Below are positions 15,245 to 18,007 of a DNA stretch of 18,007 nucleotides, in pieces. Both the position numbers and the translations under genes were made by a program. Origin of the DNA: Lunasporangiospora selenospora (lineage: Eukaryota > Mortierellomycota > Mortierellomycetes > Mortierellales > Mortierellaceae). The notes beneath the pieces are model-generated. The model did no database searches. It was not told the origin of the DNA and saw nothing but the letters and a program-made list of their open reading frames with translations. Position 1 is the first letter of the stretch; each line of letters opens with the position of its first letter. The stretch is from the NCBI GenBank assembly GCA_015680635.1, contig JAABOA010000267.1:1-18007 (forward strand), given 5' to 3'.

Positions 15245-15316
15245 AGGTTAGTGTATGATTTGAACATACATCTTTAAGTTTTGCAAACTAATACATTACC
15301 ATTATGTTAACTAACC
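15245..15316 (-). tRNA. trnC: tRNA-Cys(GCA)
   Basis: On the minus strand the acceptor GGTTAGT/ACTAACC is perfect. The D-stem is ACAT/ATGT around AATGGTA. The anticodon loop is TTGCAAA with anticodon GCA, and the anticodon stem is weak (TTAGT/ACTTA). The T-arm GTATG-TTCAAAT-CATAC is perfect. The discriminator is T. It is the intact counterpart of the pseudogene at 13870-13941. Confidence 0.9.
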
Positions 15317-15410
15317 ACTTTGTATAATTTAAATTAGGGAACTAATTCAAAATCTAAAAATTTAAGCCCCCCCTCATTAAGAAAAATTTGAACTTTTATT
15401 TAATAAGCAT

Positions 15411-15443
15411 TAATAATTCGTTTTAGAATAAAACGAATTATTA
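15411..15443. terminator. Perfect 15-bp inverted repeat
   Basis: A 15-base arm (15411-15425) is repeated exactly in inverted form at 15429-15443 around a three-base GAA loop. Its position suits a transcript-end or processing hairpin, though the role is inferred. Confidence 0.55.
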
Positions 15444-15462
15444 TTATATAATTATTAACAAA

Positions 15463-15494
15463 CCCCGGGCCGCCCCCCGGCGGGCCGGGCCGGG
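15463..15494 (-). mobile_element. 32-bp GC hairpin, inverted copy
   Basis: The reverse complement of the element at 14204-14235 with one extra C and one missing C. It sits in A/T-rich spacer. Confidence 0.75.
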
Positions 15495-16084
15495 TATTTT
15501 TCAATAATTAAGAACAGATTTGAACTTTTAAGTTTTAAAGATAATCGGCTCCTACGAGGGTTCCAAGATCACATATCCATACTGTTATTTATTTAACTTT
15601 GAATTTTGCAATATGGTTGGTAATTCATATTTTATAAAAGACCTTACAATTAGACGATGGGCCGAGAAAACTTAACAGGATCCAGCAGGGGGGGATCAAA
15701 GATAAAACCAACTAATTAACCGGGGTTCAATTTAAATTAGAAACAGCCCCCGGGCGGTTCCCCCCCCCCCCCCCCGGAGAAACTAAATAAAATAGTGTAT
15801 TTTCGTACAAAGAAGTTAACACATAGAGAAAAATTCAATCTTCTATAATATGAAGACCAAGCAATAATTCTATATTATATATGAATAATAATATATATTA
15901 TATTTTATTATAATAAAATATAAACCCGAGGCAACCCCAGACTTCTAAATTATATATATATAATTTATATAGATATTTAGAGCTGGGGGGGGGGGGTTCA
16001 ACGGGAGGTTTATTTTGGTTGTAAAAGGACAAAATTTTAAATCTCATTAAAAAGAAACAGTGTTACCTCTTAGAGTTGTAGATA
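15495..16084. other. Spacer with A/T palindromes and C/G tracts
   Basis: No gene. A tRNA-like TTTGAAC near 15511 and a TTCAATC near 15834 failed to fold. Perfect palindromes lie at 15898-15923 (26 bp) and 15946-15967 (22 bp). C17 near 15760 and G12 near 15985 are homopolymer tracts. Confidence 0.4.
15898..15967. repeat. Two perfect A/T palindromes
   Basis: 15898-15923 is a 26-bp and 15946-15967 a 22-bp perfect palindrome, 22 bases apart. Such paired A/T palindromes can be replication or recombination sites, but palindromes also arise easily in A/T-rich DNA. Confidence 0.6.
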
Positions 16085-16182
16085 AAATCCATTGTTTTTA
16101 AATAATTTCCCATTTATGCCGGAAGCCGAATATCTTTAAATAGAATGATCCGAACAAATTTAAAATCACTCGCTTTTTTAAA

Positions 16183-16228
16183 GTGCCCGGGACCACCTCT
16201 GCATGTTTGCAGAGGGCCCGGCCCTCAG
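16183..16228 (-). mobile_element. GC hairpin shared with 11419-11460
   Basis: CTCTGCATGTTTGCAGAG forms a hairpin flanked by CCCGGG and GGGCCCGG. It matches the 11419-11460 element in position and flanks within NUMOD1, with compensating changes: CTCTGCA/TGCAGAG here against CTTTGCA/TGCAGAT there. Confidence 0.7.
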
Positions 16229-16469
16229 AAAACTATTAATATAAGCCCATCACTGTAGTATACAAAATTCCTTTTCTCCTCCCCCCCCCCCCCCCTCCCG
16301 AAATACCTTTAGTAATACGAGTCGGAGGCCCTGCAATTTTTGCAGGGGTGGGGGGGGGGCTGGGAACATTTTTGATTTATGTTCCTTAGATCTTTATCTT
16401 TCATCGCAAGACTAATTAAAGAACGAGTTTCAGCAGAAAAAGATTTACCAAAATTTGGGTTATTCTCAT

Positions 16470-16480
16470 CGGCTGCGCGT
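16470..16480 (-). repeat. ACGCGCAGCCG insertion, copy 4
   Basis: It lies before GATGAGAATAAC, the NUMOD3 linker DENNP. Ten bases stand where one Thr codon is expected, giving a net 7-bp insertion as at 2282 and 7621. Confidence 0.75.
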
Positions 16481-16572
16481 TATGTCTAAAAAATATTTGA
16501 TTTGTGATCATCAGATTCGGTAAACATATTTTCGCTTTTAATTCTTCTGAATGTTTATACCCTTGAAGAGAT

Positions 16573-16584
16573 CCGGCTGCGCGT
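16573..16584 (-). repeat. ACGCGCAGCCG insertion, copy 5
   Basis: It lies immediately before GGATCTCTTCAAGGG (GSLQG), again at the base after a would-be Thr codon, in the same remnant as copy 4. Confidence 0.75.
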
Positions 16585-16690
16585 TATATTAAGAATATAA
16601 TAGGGGATAATAAAACTTGAAAGAATTGTTTACATTGTAAAATTTTAGTTTTCGCTTCATTAATTGCTAAATTAGAAATATCTACGTAAT

Positions 16691-16920
16691 TTAGGATTAT
16701 TAGACTAAATGAGGAATTATCGTGAGCTAATAGGCTCGGCAAATATTCATAGATTTTGTACGTTATAAATAATAAAATAAAAATTTATCTAATCGCCAGG
16801 CTCGTCCCGCAGTGTGGAGCGGCCCGGGATTTCTTCAAATTAATGAAGAAAAGGTAAAGGATATTTAATCTTTATTTTTTTCTTTTAATTTTTTTCAATT
16901 TTAATAGTTAAATCTTTTTT
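16691..16920. other. Spacer
   Basis: AT-rich with one GC island near 16803-16829 (CGTCCCGCAGTGTGGAGCGGCCCGGG). No gene seen. Confidence 0.35.
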
Positions 16921-16976
16921 GACCCTAACCGGGATTGAACCGTGTAACTCTACTCTGAAGGAGTTGTTTACATTTT
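16921..16976 (-). pseudogene. tRNA-Glu pseudogene, copy 3
   Basis: The T-arm (ACACGG-TTCAATC-CCGGT type) and a CTTCAGA anticodon region remain. The D-arm is lost and the acceptor is unpaired. It is the most decayed of the three tandem units. Confidence 0.75.
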
Positions 16977-17036
16977 GACTCTAACCGGAATCGAACCGTG
17001 TAACTCTATTGTGAAAGAATAGCGTCTTAGACCATT
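16977..17036 (-). pseudogene. tRNA-Glu pseudogene, copy 2
   Basis: It keeps the T-arm and anticodon stem (CTATT-CTTTCAC-AATAG). The D-loop is cut to TAA and the acceptor strands do not pair. It directly abuts the intact gene. Confidence 0.78.
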
Positions 17037-17107
17037 TGATTCTAATCGGAATTGAACCGATAACCCTGTTGTGAAGGAACAGTGTCTTACCGTTTGACCA
17101 TAGAACC
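17037..17107 (-). tRNA. trnE: tRNA-Glu(UUC)
   Basis: On the minus strand the acceptor GGTTCTA/TAGAATC has one G-U. The D-arm is GTC-AAACGGTAA-GAC. The anticodon stem CTGTT/AACAG is perfect, with loop CCTTCAC and anticodon UUC. The T-arm ATCGG-TTCAATT-CCGAT is perfect. The discriminator is A. It heads a tandem array of two decayed copies and follows the GIY-YIG unit at the right edge. Confidence 0.92.
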
Positions 17108-17147
17108 TTATATATATTATTAATTTTATAGATCTAAGGGGGGGGGT

Positions 17148-17220
17148 GTTAAATTATTATTATTTAACAATTTAACAAATTCAAAATGTTTGTAATGGTA
17201 TATTACCCCCCCTACCATTA
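17148..17220 (-). ncRNA. TAGTAGGG hairpin, copy 4, and stem before tRNA-Glu
   Basis: On the minus strand TAATGGTA (17213-17220) pairs perfectly with TACCATTA (17193-17200). Compared with other copies, both sides change together: ATAGTA/TACTAT becomes ATGGTA/TACCAT. It is followed by GTTAAATT/AATTTAAC (17148-17155 and 17169-17176) and then a run of C. The order matches the tRNA-Met unit. Confidence 0.65.
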
Positions 17221-17313
17221 TAAAATACCTGTTCGTTCCTATTTAATAAACTTGAAATTTTATTTTTTTTTTATTAAAGATAAAATATCTTTTTCTCTGA
17301 GTATCTCACCTCT

Positions 17314-18007
17314 TTAACAAGGGGATCTTAATATTGTTTTATTATGAGTATTAAAGAAATTTCCAGCTAAAATAGCAGAAGGAAAACTATTCTCAAGCGT
17401 ACCATCTAATGAATATACAAAAATTGGAATCCTCGAGCAAGACCCTTTTTTGTCTAGACTCAGCTGAATGAACTTTCCCAAAATTTGGATTATTTTGACC
17501 TGTTTTTGCTACACTCATTTTTGCTTTAGTCTCAGCTGAAAAGGTTGACCTTATAAAGGGTGATTCCTTCTTTTAAGGGCTTCGCTAATTAAAGCTTTAG
17601 TTTCTTCAGAATGGAATGTACCAGATTTGATTTTTCTCATTAAAGCTTTAGTTTTCTCTGAGCGTGTTTGCCCTAAAGAATCCCCTGCAATTTTTTGAAT
17701 GTTATATTTTGGCTCTAAACTATCTAAAAATGTTGCTCTCGTTCAAGAATCAGTTTACGTGCTTCTTCTTTCGATAGATTTGTAGTATCAATATATCCTA
17801 TAATCGATAAAGAAAATGCTGAATGACCGTGACGTATTAAAGCATTGCAAATATAATTATTTGCTTTTTTTAACCTTAAAGGGGAATAATAATCTTTCAA
17901 TCGTCTAGATAAATCAACGGCAGAACCGATATAAATTTTATCATGTTCGTGAGTCCATTTGTATATTCCAGCTTCCCCTTTATGCCCCAATATAATACTT
18001 GCTTTAG
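17314..18007 (-). pseudogene. GIY-YIG endonuclease gene, frameshifted, runs off the window
   Basis: The catalytic domain is well preserved: GIY in EAGIYKWTHEHD, YIG in IYIGSAVD, Arg in SRRLKDYYS, and EREQHF with the Glu. One missing base just after EREQHF (near 17725) throws DSLEPKYNIQ out of frame. Later shifts separate the NUMOD3 text (ETKALISEALKRRNHP, ETKAKMSVAKTGQNNPNFGK) and the NUMOD1 piece (PIFVYSLDGTLENSF), which ends at 17314-17316. The frame is open to the right edge (KASIILGHKG), so the true start lies outside; TTG at 17990 is not needed. Apart from the gene at 4358 it is the least decayed copy. Confidence 0.87.

Larger units (their letters stand above)
16085..16690 (-). pseudogene. 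GIY-YIG endonuclease remnant
   Basis: On the minus strand: NEAKTKILQCKQFFQ (where the family has ILEREQFFLD, so the catalytic Glu is lost), then GSLQGYKHSEE, ENNPNFGKSFSAETRSLIS, the GC hairpin at 16183-16228, and a NUMOD1 end (KQWILSTT) near 16090. Two ACGCGCAGCCG insertions (16473-16480 region and 16573) fall at linker Thr codons. Further GC inserts lie at about 16275-16365. There is no GIY or YIG strand and no clear TAGTAGGG hairpin after it. Confidence 0.78.

Noticed and set aside
14951-15267. Two overlapping open frames on opposite strands
   Set aside because: Both cross G and C runs, and one overlaps tRNA-Cys. They have no family resemblance.
15500-15665. Possible minus-strand tRNA around TTCAAAT
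   Set aside because: Acceptor, T-stem and anticodon stem all fail to pair, even after removing the GC-rich insert.

Overview
This window looks like fungal mitochondrial DNA. It is AT-rich with long poly-C and poly-G runs, carries single small tRNA genes without an encoded CCA, and is packed with broken LAGLIDADG and GIY-YIG homing endonuclease genes. It also has many short GC-rich hairpin insertions and a probable mitochondrial RNase P RNA gene. A retained mitochondrial rnpB points to a zygomycete-type or other early-diverging fungus, or to some ascomycete lineages, but I cannot name the species. I see no cox, nad, cob or atp exon. One protein gene looks intact, a GIY-YIG endonuclease at 4358-5215.

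Layout. 1-1580: no genes. It holds one arm of an inverted repeat (346-445) and a structured, unassigned non-coding block. 1586-3348: a structured RNA module followed by a broken LAGLIDADG gene that carries a foreign NUMOD1 segment. 3989-5267: the same kind of module, the intact GIY-YIG gene and a conserved hairpin. tRNA-Ser(GCU) is at 5548. 5630-6489: GC clusters and the second inverted-repeat arm. tRNA-Pro(UGG) is at 6490. 6880-7276: an ORF-less structured unit on the minus strand. 7322-8590: a GIY-YIG remnant, module, hairpin and tRNA-Met(CAU). 8968-10017: a remnant and tRNA-Val(UAC). 10290-11609: further remnants, module and hairpin. 11804-12229: rnpB. 13146-13684: another plus-strand remnant. 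From about 13870 to the end all identified genes and remnants are on the minus strand: GIY-YIG remnants alternating with a tRNA-Cys pseudogene, tRNA-Cys(GCA), a tandem tRNA-Glu array with one intact copy (UUC), and a GIY-YIG gene running off the right edge.

The main pattern is a recurring unit. A module with GGTTAATGnnAACC comes first, then a GIY-YIG gene or its remains, then a hairpin with TAGTAGGG...TACTA, sometimes then a stem ending in AACACCCC, and then a tRNA or rnpB. Paired bases change together between copies, so the modules appear to be structured RNA. My inference is that this is a family of group-I-intron-like or intergenic homing elements that spread next to small RNA genes and then decayed. 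Much of the decay comes from GC-rich insertions: an 11-mer that adds 7 bp, 30-50 bp double hairpins, and one 34-bp insert between 10-bp direct repeats.
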